The notes under the pieces are model-generated. The model searched no databases. It was not told where the DNA came from and worked only from the letters and a program-made list of their open reading frames with translations. The translations under genes and the position numbers were made by a program. From assembly GCA_017537405.1 (NCBI GenBank), contig JAFYKU010000092.1:1-6321 (forward strand): a stretch of 6,321 bases of DNA, given 5' to 3'. Shown piece after piece: positions 1 through 5,945 of this stretch; position 1 is the stretch's first letter, and every line of letters starts with the position of its first letter. Source of the DNA: Clostridia bacterium. Its GTDB lineage: Bacteria; Bacillota; Clostridia; Christensenellales; UBA1242.

Positions 1-100
1 ATTACTTTATTCCTTCTTTTCTACAAACTTTTCACAATTTCTTACTTGTGGGCAATAAGCGCGACTCATGCCAAGTCTATATGCGATACCCAATTAGTGG
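1..100. other. 5' flank without a recognisable gene
   Basis: I recognise no gene here. On the plus strand one frame is open from base 1 to a TAA at 109-111. It would encode a hydrophobic stretch and then a short polar tail, so it could be the last 36 codons of an upstream gene, but nothing in it matches a family I know and it would run through the -35 of the next promoter. Two other plus frames end at 56-58 and 96-98. The minus strand has only a 20-codon ATG frame with no support. A weak inverted repeat (CACAA at 33-37, TTGTG at 46-50) is present, with no T-run after it. Confidence 0.4.
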
Positions 101-129
101 TTGAAAATTAATCACATTTGTGTTAAAAT
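101..129 (+). promoter_or_regulatory. Predicted sigma-A promoter of the GH95-like gene and murG
   Basis: The sequence shows TTGAAA at 101-106 (4 of 6 to TTGACA), a 17-bp spacer, and TAAAAT at 124-129 (5 of 6 to TATAAT). TG at 121-122 gives an extended -10. Transcription would begin near 136-137, only about three bases before the ATG at 140, so the mRNA would be leaderless or nearly so. No AGGAGG-like sequence precedes the ATG, which agrees. This is the best-formed promoter in the window. It probably also serves murG, which follows the first gene by 18 bp. Confidence 0.6.
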
Positions 130-139
130 TTTATTTATA

Positions 140-2527
140 ATGAGTAAATATGACAGTACAATTTTATTAAACAAAACGCCAGCAGTTTTCATGGAAAACG
201 CATTTTTAGATGGCAGTATTTTGGGTAATGGCCGTGTAGGTGTGGCTATTTTGGGCGCAATATCAAATGAGCAAGTATTAATTAATCATAGCGCTTTAGT
301 GCATCATGGGAAAAACGGTGTTTTACAAGATGTAAGTGACGATTTCATTACTTTGCGTAAAAAATTTGCTGATGGCAAAATTATGGAAGTAGAGAAAGTT
401 TTAGAAAAAGCTTTTATCAAAAAAAATTGCCATTTAGCTCCTGCACAACCAAAGCCAATGGTCAAAATTAAATTAGACTATTATAATACTGGGGTTATTA
501 CTAATTATGAACGCTTAACTGATATGCGAAATGGTGAATTATCGGTAAGTTTCTGTGCAGATGAAAAAGAAGAAACTTTACGCCGTGTATCCATTGCTAA
601 AACGACTGATGTTGTGGCTTACCATGCAACTAAATCAAATGGTAAACTTCGTGTCGCAATTCAATTACAACCATGTGACCAAGAAAGCAAATTTAATTCG
701 ATTAAATACGAAAATGGTTATTTTTATTTCAGTTCGCGTAGTGATAATGGTCGTGACTATGGTTTAGTTATGCGTTTGATTATTGCTGGTGGTAATGTTC
801 AAGTAGCAAATAATGTTGTAACATTGAAAGATGTTAATGAGTTGACTATTTTAGCAAAACCATTTGTTAACAGTGATGCAAGTACCGAATTTAACAAAAT
901 TAAAATGGAATTATCTTTGATTAAAGATGGTTATAACAAATTGGCAACCAAAAACGCAGCACCTTTTAAACGAGCTTTTGAGGAAACAGATTTAGAATTA
1001 AATACTGCTAAGACCGAATCAGATTTAAAAGAATTAATCGACAAAACTGGAAACAATGAATTAACTCCAGAATTGTTGGAGCGTATGTGGAATTTTGCAA
1101 AATACTTATGTATTTGTTTAGATGATTCTTTGTTGACTCCGGCTGGGTTGTGGTGTGCTGATAATAATTCAAATCATGGTATTGCGGCTTTGGACGGAAT
1201 TGCACAATTGTTATATTGTGGTATAACTAAGTCAATTACGCCAGAGGCTTTGTTAAAGTTATTAGATTTCTATATGTCGTATGAATCCGACTTAAAGAAA
1301 AATGCGGCGCGTGTTTATGGTATGCGTGGTTATTTTGTGCCACGAATTACCGCGATGGATTCGGCTACTTTTGGTAGCGTAGATTCACCAACATTGCACT
1401 TTATTGCATCATCGGCTTTGGCGGCAAATATGTTCTACGACTATTATTTAGCTACAGGTGATGAAAAGACTTTGCGTAGTAAGATTTTTCCGTTTATGCG
1501 TAATGTTTTTGAATTCTATTCGGATTTCTTAAAGTTAGATGCTACTGGTAAATATGTGACCATTCCAAGTTATAGTCCTAATGCAACTCCGGGTAATTTA
1601 GTAGCGGGGCGTCCGTTAGTGGATTTTGCCGTGGCATCTTCGTCAACTATTGACTTCTTAGCTTTGCAAACATTATTAAATAATTTGATTAGTGCTGCGA
1701 CTTTATTAAAAACAGCGAAAGATGATGTTGCAGTTTGGCAAGATATGTTGACCAAAATTCCAAGTTTAAATGTTAATAGTGATGGTTGTTTAAAAGAGTA
1801 CACGAATTCTGTCTTTGTTGATAAAATTGAAAATGCTGGCGTCATGCATGGTTATGGGTTGTATCCATTGAAAAATTTCATGATGAATGACCCGCAAATT
1901 ATGTATCGTCCAGCCGTGATTCAAGGCGCAAATCCAGAAGTTGAAATTGCTGCTAGTGAAGCAAGTGTTAATGCGGTTAAAACTCGTGTACGCAATGCTG
2001 CTTCTTATCAACCAACACGAAACCTGGTAATGGCTGCTTGTCAATTAGCGTATGGTAACGATGTTGCCGAAGTTAAAAACTTGTTAGTTAAAATTATTAA
2101 TAGTTCGGCAACTCCATCTGGATTATTCTTGTCGAATGATTGGCGTGGTTCGGGTATGACAACTAATGACAAACCAAATTTAGATGTAGCAGTATCTTTG
2201 GGCGTTGGTACAGCTATTAGCGATTGTATCATACAAAGTTCATCAACCACTTTACGCGTTTTGCCGATTTTAATCGAACCATTAATGGTTGGAAGTATCA
2301 AGAACTTGGCAACCGACTTTGCTGCTAAAGTTACTATGAGTTGGGACGCAAATAAAGGCAAAGTTTCTTTAAAAATTATGCCAAGCAAAAATGCAAAAAT
2401 TAAACTAGTCTTTAACGAAGTTTTCCATAAATTAAAAAACAAAGAAATTGCTTGGAACAAGGCATTAAATGGAATTGACGAAGTTGAATTAACAGCAGGA
2501 AAAGTTTGGTCGATAGATATTGGTTAA
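140..2527 (+). CDS. GH95-family (alpha-L-fucosidase-like) protein, possibly catalytically inactive
   Basis: This 795-residue protein has the layout of glycoside hydrolase family 95: an N-terminal beta domain (GNGRVG at 29-34, NHSAL at 49-53), an (alpha/alpha)6 barrel from about 320 to 700 (YGMRGY and IPSYSP, the latter at 475-480; NDWRG at 666-670) and a small C-terminal beta domain. Active family members are inverting alpha-L-fucosidases or galactosidases. There is no signal peptide or membrane segment, so it should be cytoplasmic. Several catalytic signatures look altered. The SPE general-acid motif reads SPN (N481). The paired Asn before QMNYW are absent (DGIAQLLYC, 352-360). The HRH segment before the YP motif is lost (VMHGYGLYP, 568-576). 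The QIDxNFG base motif reads LDVAVSLG (681-688). The frame is intact over 2.4 kb, so this is not a decaying pseudogene. I chose ATG 140 because the family N-terminus starts there and the in-frame TTG at 101 is the -35 element. Family assignment is fairly firm; substrate and activity are unknown. Confidence 0.8.
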   Translation: MSKYDSTILLNKTPAVFMENAFLDGSILGNGRVGVAILGAISNEQVLINHSALVHHGKNGVLQDVSDDFITLRKKFADGKIMEVEKVLEKAFIKKNCHLAPAQPKPMVKIKLDYYNTGVITNYERLTDMRNGELSVSFCADEKEETLRRVSIAKTTDVVAYHATKSNGKLRVAIQLQPCDQESKFNSIKYENGYFYFSSRSDNGRDYGLVMRLIIAGGNVQVANNVVTLKDVNELTILAKPFVNSDASTEFNKIKMELSLIKDGYNKLATKNAAPFKRAFEETDLELNTAKTESDLKELIDKTGNNELTPELLERMWNFAKYLCICLDDSLLTPAGLWCADNNSNHGIAALDGIAQLLYCGITKSITPEALLKLLDFYMSYESDLKKNAARVYGMRGYFVPRITAMDSATFGSVDSPTLHFIASSALAANMFYDYYLATGDEKTLRSKIFPFMRNVFEFYSDFLKLDATGKYVTIPSYSPNATPGNLVAGRPLVDFAVASSSTIDFLALQTLLNNLISAATLLKTAKDDVAVWQDMLTKIPSLNVNSDGCLKEYTNSVFVDKIENAGVMHGYGLYPLKNFMMNDPQIMYRPAVIQGANPEVEIAASEASVNAVKTRVRNAASYQPTRNLVMAACQLAYGNDVAEVKNLLVKIINSSATPSGLFLSNDWRGSGMTTNDKPNLDVAVSLGVGTAISDCIIQSSSTTLRVLPILIEPLMVGSIKNLATDFAAKVTMSWDANKGKVSLKIMPSKNAKIKLVFNEVFHKLKNKEIAWNKALNGIDEVELTAGKVWSIDIG

Positions 2528-2533
2528 ATCACA

Positions 2534-2539
2534 TATAAA
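2534..2539 (+). promoter_or_regulatory. Possible -10 element before murG
   Basis: The 18-bp gap between the GH95-like gene and murG contains TATAAA at 2534-2539, which would place a transcript start on or next to the murG ATG at 2546. There is no Shine-Dalgarno sequence in the gap. No -35 hexamer sits at the usual distance; the nearest candidate, TTGGTC at 2506-2511, leaves a 22-bp spacer. In DNA this AT-rich the match may be chance, and murG may simply be translated from the upstream transcript. Confidence 0.22.
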
Positions 2540-2545
2540 TAATAT

Positions 2546-3574
2546 ATGCGAACAATTGTTTTAACTGGTGGTGGTACAGCGGGTCATGTTTTGCCGCAAA
2601 TTGCTTTGTTGCCTATTTTAAGAAAACATTTTGATAGGATAGTTTATATTGGTGGTGCAGGTGTTGAAAAGACAATTGCGCAACAAAATGGGTTAGAGTT
2701 CTTTGAAATTACAACAGTTAAACTGCGCCGCACTTTGACGCTAAAAAATTTAACAATTCCATTAAAGTTAATAAAAGGCATTCGGGAAGCAAAGAAAATC
2801 TTGCGCGATGTGAAGCCAAGTGTGGTTTTTTCCAAAGGTGGTTTTGTTGCTTTACCCGTTGTTTATGCCGCGGCTGGTTTAGGTGTTAAAGTTGTAGCTC
2901 ATGAAAGTGATATGTCTTTGGGATTAGCTAATCGTTTGACTGCAAAGAAGTGCGCAACAATTTGTACAACCTTTCCAATTCAATCTTTTAAGTATCCACA
3001 AATGGTGCATACGGGAGCTATATTACGCAAAAGTATTTATTCAGGAAATCCGCAGCGAATAAATTTAGTTAATAATGGAAGACCAAATTTATTAGTTATG
3101 GGCGGTAGTTTAGGTGCAGTTGCAATTAATCATGCTGTTTGGTCTGCATTAAATGATTTATGCAAAGACTGGAATATATTACACATAACAGGCAAAGGTA
3201 AAAGTAATAAACTAATAAGTCATGCAAATTATTTGCAATTTGAATATTTAGACTCTCCCGAAGATGCTTTTGCGTGGGCAGATGTGGTCTTGGCAAGGTC
3301 GGGCTCGGGGACTGTTTCAGAATTATTAGCTCTGAAAAAACCCGCAATTTATGTTCCGTTACCCAGAGACGAAAGTCGTGGTGACCAAATTCAAAATGCG
3401 GAGTTTTTGCAAAAATGCGGGGTTTGTGAGGTTTTACCACAAGCCGAACTTAACAAAGAAAAATTAATTAGTTTATTAAATCTTGTTTATCGTAATAAAC
3501 AAAAATATATAGAGAATTGCGCAAAGCAAACTTTGATTGATGGGACAGATACAATTATAAATTACTTAATATGA
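2546..3574 (+). CDS. murG: MurG: UDP-GlcNAc:undecaprenyl-PP-MurNAc-pentapeptide GlcNAc transferase
   Basis: MurG transfers GlcNAc from UDP-GlcNAc to lipid I, making lipid II, the last cytoplasmic-face step of peptidoglycan precursor synthesis. It is a two-domain GT-B enzyme (GT28), and all landmarks are visible in the 342 residues. The N-terminal glycine loop is GGGTAGHVLP (8-17), with the conserved His14. The second glycine patch is GGFVALP (98-104). HESDMSLGLANRL begins at H119. The C-domain has GGSLGA (186-191), SGSGTVSELLALKKP (252-266) with the sugar-nucleotide-binding Glu at 259, and RGDQIQNA (278-285). HESD and RGDQI are the Bacillota flavour of these motifs. The length is slightly below the usual 355-370. 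It is separated from murD, ftsW and murC, its classical neighbours, and instead follows a GH95-like gene. Its last 20 bases overlap the 3' end of the convergent SSB-like gene. There is no ribosome binding site before the ATG. Confidence 0.97.
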   Translation: MRTIVLTGGGTAGHVLPQIALLPILRKHFDRIVYIGGAGVEKTIAQQNGLEFFEITTVKLRRTLTLKNLTIPLKLIKGIREAKKILRDVKPSVVFSKGGFVALPVVYAAAGLGVKVVAHESDMSLGLANRLTAKKCATICTTFPIQSFKYPQMVHTGAILRKSIYSGNPQRINLVNNGRPNLLVMGGSLGAVAINHAVWSALNDLCKDWNILHITGKGKSNKLISHANYLQFEYLDSPEDAFAWADVVLARSGSGTVSELLALKKPAIYVPLPRDESRGDQIQNAEFLQKCGVCEVLPQAELNKEKLISLLNLVYRNKQKYIENCAKQTLIDGTDTIINYLI

Positions 3575-4199
3575 AATTTGTGTCTCCATTTTGTGAGTTC
3601 GCGTTTTCACAATCAATTTGATTAATTGAAATTTCATATGCAGTGCGAGTTTGAACTGTTCCGTTGTCTAAGCGTTTTTGGTATTCGCGACTTTGAATGC
3701 GTCCAGAAATGTGAATTTGTTCCCCGACGGTTATGTTTTTTGCGAAACGAGCATTGCGACCCCAAGCAATTGCTGGAAGATAATCACTCTTATTTCCTGT
3801 ACGATTAGATGCGATTAGCAAATCTGCAATTTCACGATTGAATGGTGTCGTACGGTAGATTGGCATTTTGCAAATGTAACCAGATAATTCAATCATGTTC
3901 GGGTTTGTTGTATCAATCTCGTCTGTGATTTCGTGAACAAACGCATTCAACATTAAACGACTGCGGTTGTTTTCAATTTTATTGTAACTACGGAATTCAC
4001 CGAGAATTGCAATGTTGTCTCCTAATTTTACATCATGTTTTTCGATTAAATTACGGTGCATTGTTAAAGGAATTGTATCGACAATTCCTGACAGGCGTTG
4101 TACTGATAAGTCTAAATTACAGTAATCGCTGCCGTAATAGTCATCGCAAGTTGTTGGATTGCTAACTACTAATCCGTAAAGATAAACTCTGTTTTCCAT
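3555..4199 (-). CDS. SSB-like protein with two OB folds
   Basis: The 214-residue protein is predicted to bind single-stranded DNA. Residues 1 to about 92 form a divergent OB fold (MENRVYLYG start, LGDNIAILGEFRSY near 59-72). Residues about 102-196 form a second OB fold close to canonical bacterial SSB: ELSGYICKMPIYRT, then ADLLIASNR, DYLPAIAWGRNA with Trp146, and ISGRIQSREYQ. I know proteins of this two-OB layout from Clostridia, usually annotated simply as single-stranded DNA-binding protein. The C-terminus (NGDTNFILSNL) lacks the acidic DDDIPF-type tip by which housekeeping SSB recruits partners. The start at 4199 follows an AAGGAG; an in-frame ATG at 4244 would add 15 Lys/Asn-rich residues but lies inside the predicted -10. 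The gene faces away from comM-dprA across a shared intergenic region, which suggests a role in recombination or transformation. It could instead be an accessory SSB of mobile-element origin. Confidence 0.8.
   Translation of the reverse strand: MENRVYLYGLVVSNPTTCDDYYGSDYCNLDLSVQRLSGIVDTIPLTMHRNLIEKHDVKLGDNIAILGEFRSYNKIENNRSRLMLNAFVHEITDEIDTTNPNMIELSGYICKMPIYRTTPFNREIADLLIASNRTGNKSDYLPAIAWGRNARFAKNITVGEQIHISGRIQSREYQKRLDNGTVQTRTAYEISINQIDCENANSQNGDTNFILSNL
3569..3639. repeat. Nested inverted repeats at the murG / SSB-like convergent junction
   Basis: A perfect 11-bp inverted repeat (ATATGAAATTT at 3569-3579, its complement at 3629-3639) encloses two smaller ones: TTGTGA at 3591-3596 with TCACAA at 3607-3612, and CAATT at 3614-3618 with AATTG at 3624-3628. 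Folded as RNA this would be a three-way branched structure. It covers the murG stop codon and the last codons of the SSB-like gene. No T-run follows the outer stem on either strand, so it is not a textbook intrinsic terminator. The stems are AT-rich and may be partly coincidental. Confidence 0.4.
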
Positions 4200-4211
4200 T
4201 TTTTTGTTTTT

Positions 4212-4216
4212 CTCCT
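4212..4216 (-). promoter_or_regulatory. Ribosome binding site of the SSB-like gene
   Basis: Read on the minus strand, AGGAG (within AAAAAGGAG) lies 12 nt before the ATG at 4199. The spacing is a little long but this is a strong Shine-Dalgarno match. It favours the start at 4199 over the in-frame ATG at 4244, which lies upstream of this site. Confidence 0.65.
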
Positions 4217-4239
4217 TTTTATTATTGGTTATGGTTTCA

Positions 4240-4268
4240 AGCATATTTGAAGTCTATTTTTTCGACAA
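4240..4268 (-). promoter_or_regulatory. Predicted promoter of the SSB-like gene
   Basis: On the minus strand TTGTCG (4268 to 4263) is followed by a 17-bp spacer and TATGCT (4245 to 4240), each 4 of 6 to consensus. Transcription would start near 4233, giving a leader of about 34 nt that includes the Shine-Dalgarno sequence. The -35 lies inside the inverted half-copy of the repeat cluster, so a protein bound there would block this promoter. The hexamers are modest and the call rests mostly on spacing and on agreement with the start codon. Confidence 0.4.
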
Positions 4269-4290
4269 CCGCGAAGTTTGTCGAATTTTT
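4261..4290 (+). terminator. Possible intrinsic terminator on the plus strand (hairpin plus T5)
   Basis: TTCGACAA (4261-4268), a 9-nt loop and TTGTCGAA (4278-4285) form a perfect 8-bp stem with three G-C pairs, followed directly by TTTTT (4286-4290). On the plus strand this has the form of a weak intrinsic terminator. The only plus-strand transcription it could stop is read-through from murG running antisense across the SSB-like gene. The palindrome may instead exist only as part of the adjacent repeat cluster, as a protein-binding site. Confidence 0.3.
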
Positions 4291-4326
4291 GCAAAATTTG
4301 TAGAACTTTGCGAAGAACATGTCGAA
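4261..4326. repeat. Cluster of about 20-bp-spaced direct repeats with an inverted half-copy; candidate operator array
   Basis: Three degenerate copies lie head to tail: GCGAAGTTTGTCGAA (4271-4285), GCAAAATTTGTAGAA (4291-4305) and GCGAAGAACATGTCGAA (4310-4326). Their starts are 20 and 19 bp apart and their ends 20 and 21 bp apart, so all copies face one side of the helix. The first two match at 12 of 15 positions. The third shares GCGAAG and TGTCGAA with the first but has two extra bases between. A fourth copy of the TTGTCGAA half lies inverted at 4261-4268, making an 8-bp palindrome with the first unit. The cluster lies between divergent genes and overlaps the predicted -35 of the SSB-like gene. 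A regulator binding site is the simplest reading; the cognate protein is unknown. Confidence 0.5.
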
Positions 4327-4361
4327 ATCCAAATTAATTTAGCATATGATTTTTAAAATAG

Positions 4362-4388
4362 TTTACTTTACTGCCACTTTATTGTAAT
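4362..4388 (+). promoter_or_regulatory. Possible comM-dprA promoter
   Basis: TTTACT (4362-4367) and TGTAAT (4383-4388) are separated by 15 bp, a short spacer. This would start transcription a few bases before the GTG at 4398. Other choices are TATATT at 4391-4396 with TTTACT at 4367-4372, which would start inside the gene, and TAAAAT at 4354-4359 without a clear -35. The repeat cluster ends 35 bp upstream. No Shine-Dalgarno sequence precedes the GTG, so a very short leader or none is likely whichever -10 is used. Confidence 0.3.
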
Positions 4389-4397
4389 TATATATTT

Positions 4398-5945
4398 GTG
4401 ATTGCGATTAAAAGTTTTGGAATAACTGGGGTTAATGGCTATATTGTTGATGTCGAAGTTGATATTAGTAAAGGTTTACCAGGTTATACTTTAGTGGGAT
4501 TACCTGATAATGCAGTAAAAGAAGGGAAAGAGCGCGTTAAAAGCTCTATCTTAAATTTAGGATATAAATTTCCAGTTGGGAACATAGTGGTTAATTTAGC
4601 GCCAGCAGCGTCTAAAAAAGAAGGTGCGATGTATGATTTACCAATTGCAGTAGGTATTCTTGCCAATGCTAATATAATTACGCAATCTTTGAATGATTGG
4701 GCATTTTATGGTGAATTATCTTTGAATGGCGAATTGCGGCGATCAAATGGCGTTTTACCAGCTTTGTTGACTGCTGTTGAAAAAAAAATTAAAAATGTAA
4801 TTATACCAGCAGATAATTATCATGAAGCATCGTTTGTTTCTGGTATCAATATCTATACAGCAAAGAATTTAAGTGATGTTGTAAGTTTTTTTGCGGATAA
4901 TACGGCAGAACAAACACGATTGAAACAAGTTGATGCTGCGAATTTTAAAGCCTTATTAGCAGACGCAACTTATCCTTGCGATATGAAATATGTCCGTGGA
5001 CAATATGTCGCAAAACGCGCGTTGGAAATTGCGGCAGCTGGTGGTCATAATATCTTAATGATTGGTCCACCGGGTAGTGGTAAAACCATGTTGGCTAAAT
5101 GTTTTCAAACAATTTTACCACCTATGACTTTTCAAGAAAGTATGGAAACGACCAAAATTCATAGTTGTGCCGGATTGTTAGATGCAGAACATGGTATAGT
5201 TTTAACTCGTCCATTCCGTTGTCCGCATCATACGGCATCGGCTGTATCTTTGGCAGGTGGTGGAAAATATGCGCGTCCGGGAGAAATTTCCTTGGCTCAT
5301 AATGGTGTCTTATTTTTAGACGAAATGCCAGAATATAATCGCAGTTGTTTAGAGTTGTTGCGTCAACCTTTGGAGAACTATACGATTATGATTTCGAGAG
5401 CATCAATGACGGTTGAGTATCCAGCTTCGTTTGTGTTGGTCGCAAGCATGAATCCTTGTCCATGTGGTTATTATGGTAGTCGCATTAATCGTTGTAAATG
5501 TACGCAAACACAAATACAACGCTATTTAGGTAAAATTTCGGGACCATTATTAGATCGTATCGATTTACACATTGAAGTTGATCAGGTTACTTACGATGAC
5601 TTAACAAATGATAAGTTAGCAGAAGATAGTGCAACCATTCGCGAACGCGTAACAAAAGCAAGAGCTATACAAAACGACCGTTTTTATCAAACCAAAATTC
5701 ATAGTAATGCGACTATGGATACAGCAATGACAAAGAAATATTGTACATTAAGTGTTGAAGGTGAAAATGTTTTGAAGACTGCTTTTGAACGCTTGAATTT
5801 GTCGGCGCGAGCATATACGCGTATTTTAAAAGTAGCTCGAACAATTGCTGATTTGGCTGGCTCGGAAGAGATTTTGCCAGAACATATTAGTGAAGCAATT
5901 TCATACCGAAGTTTAGACCATTTTAACCGAGGTGCTAATGAGTGA
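4398..5945 (+). CDS. comM: ComM / YifB: Mg-chelatase-like AAA+ branch-migration helicase
   Basis: ComM forms a hexameric ring on branched DNA and drives branch migration, extending integration of incoming DNA during natural transformation; this is known from Vibrio cholerae and Acinetobacter. The 515 residues match the usual length of about 505-510. The N-terminal ChlI-type domain (about 1-165) contains GLPDNAVKEGKERV and a KKEGAMYDLPIAVG segment. The AAA+ core has Walker A GPPGSGKT (223-230), Walker B VLFLDE (304-309), the four-cysteine insert NPCPCGYYGSRINRCKC (352-368), which resembles a metal site, and GPLLDRID (382-389) carrying the conserved Arg. The C-terminal Mg_chelatase_C domain follows. 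The start is GTG: family proteins begin within a few residues of this point and no ATG is available. No ribosome binding site is visible. Its TGA stop lies inside dprA, so the two are translationally coupled. In organisms without proven competence the family is often annotated as YifB. Confidence 0.95.
   Translation: MIAIKSFGITGVNGYIVDVEVDISKGLPGYTLVGLPDNAVKEGKERVKSSILNLGYKFPVGNIVVNLAPAASKKEGAMYDLPIAVGILANANIITQSLNDWAFYGELSLNGELRRSNGVLPALLTAVEKKIKNVIIPADNYHEASFVSGINIYTAKNLSDVVSFFADNTAEQTRLKQVDAANFKALLADATYPCDMKYVRGQYVAKRALEIAAAGGHNILMIGPPGSGKTMLAKCFQTILPPMTFQESMETTKIHSCAGLLDAEHGIVLTRPFRCPHHTASAVSLAGGGKYARPGEISLAHNGVLFLDEMPEYNRSCLELLRQPLENYTIMISRASMTVEYPASFVLVASMNPCPCGYYGSRINRCKCTQTQIQRYLGKISGPLLDRIDLHIEVDQVTYDDLTNDKLAEDSATIRERVTKARAIQNDRFYQTKIHSNATMDTAMTKKYCTLSVEGENVLKTAFERLNLSARAYTRILKVARTIADLAGSEEILPEHISEAISYRSLDHFNRGANE
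5929..5934 (+). promoter_or_regulatory. Ribosome binding site of dprA inside comM
   Basis: GAGGTG at 5929-5934 matches the anti-Shine-Dalgarno and ends three bases before the ATG at 5938. It lies within the last codons of comM. With the in-frame TAG at 5914-5916 it fixes the dprA start at 5938, or at the less likely GTG at 5932. Confidence 0.5.

Noticed and set aside
1..111. Open plus-strand frame as the end of an upstream membrane protein
   Set aside because: It is hydrophobic at first, but I recognise no family and two other frames are also open for much of the stretch. There is not enough to call a gene.
101..139. TTG start at 101 adding 13 residues to the GH95-like protein
   Set aside because: The TTG is the start of the predicted -35, the added residues do not look like the family N-terminus, and ATG 140 fits the family start.
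3483..3502. Hairpin TTGTTTAT-CGTA-ATAAACAA as terminator for the SSB-like gene
   Set aside because: It lies inside murG coding sequence, has one G-C pair, and has no T-run on the minus-strand exit side.
3626..3808. 60-codon plus-strand frame opposite the SSB-like gene
   Set aside because: It is antisense to a well-supported gene, has no ribosome binding site and no recognisable protein features.
4200..4244. ATG at 4244 as start of the SSB-like gene
   Set aside because: It lies within the predicted -10, adds only a low-complexity Lys/Asn-rich lead, and a clear AAGGAG lies between it and the ATG at 4199.
4261..4326. CRISPR array
   Set aside because: The units are 15-17 bp, degenerate and only about 20 bp apart, with no spacers of CRISPR size and no cas genes.
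4302..4327. LexA/SOS box in the divergent intergenic region
   Set aside because: GAAC halves occur, but no correctly spaced GTTC half follows, so the Bacillota CGAAC-N4-GTTCG pattern is not met.
4780..4788. A9 run in comM (and A8 at 419-426 in the GH95-like gene) as a phase-variation tract
   Set aside because: Both encode Lys-containing stretches ordinary for AT-rich genes, and both frames are intact. There is no sign of switching.
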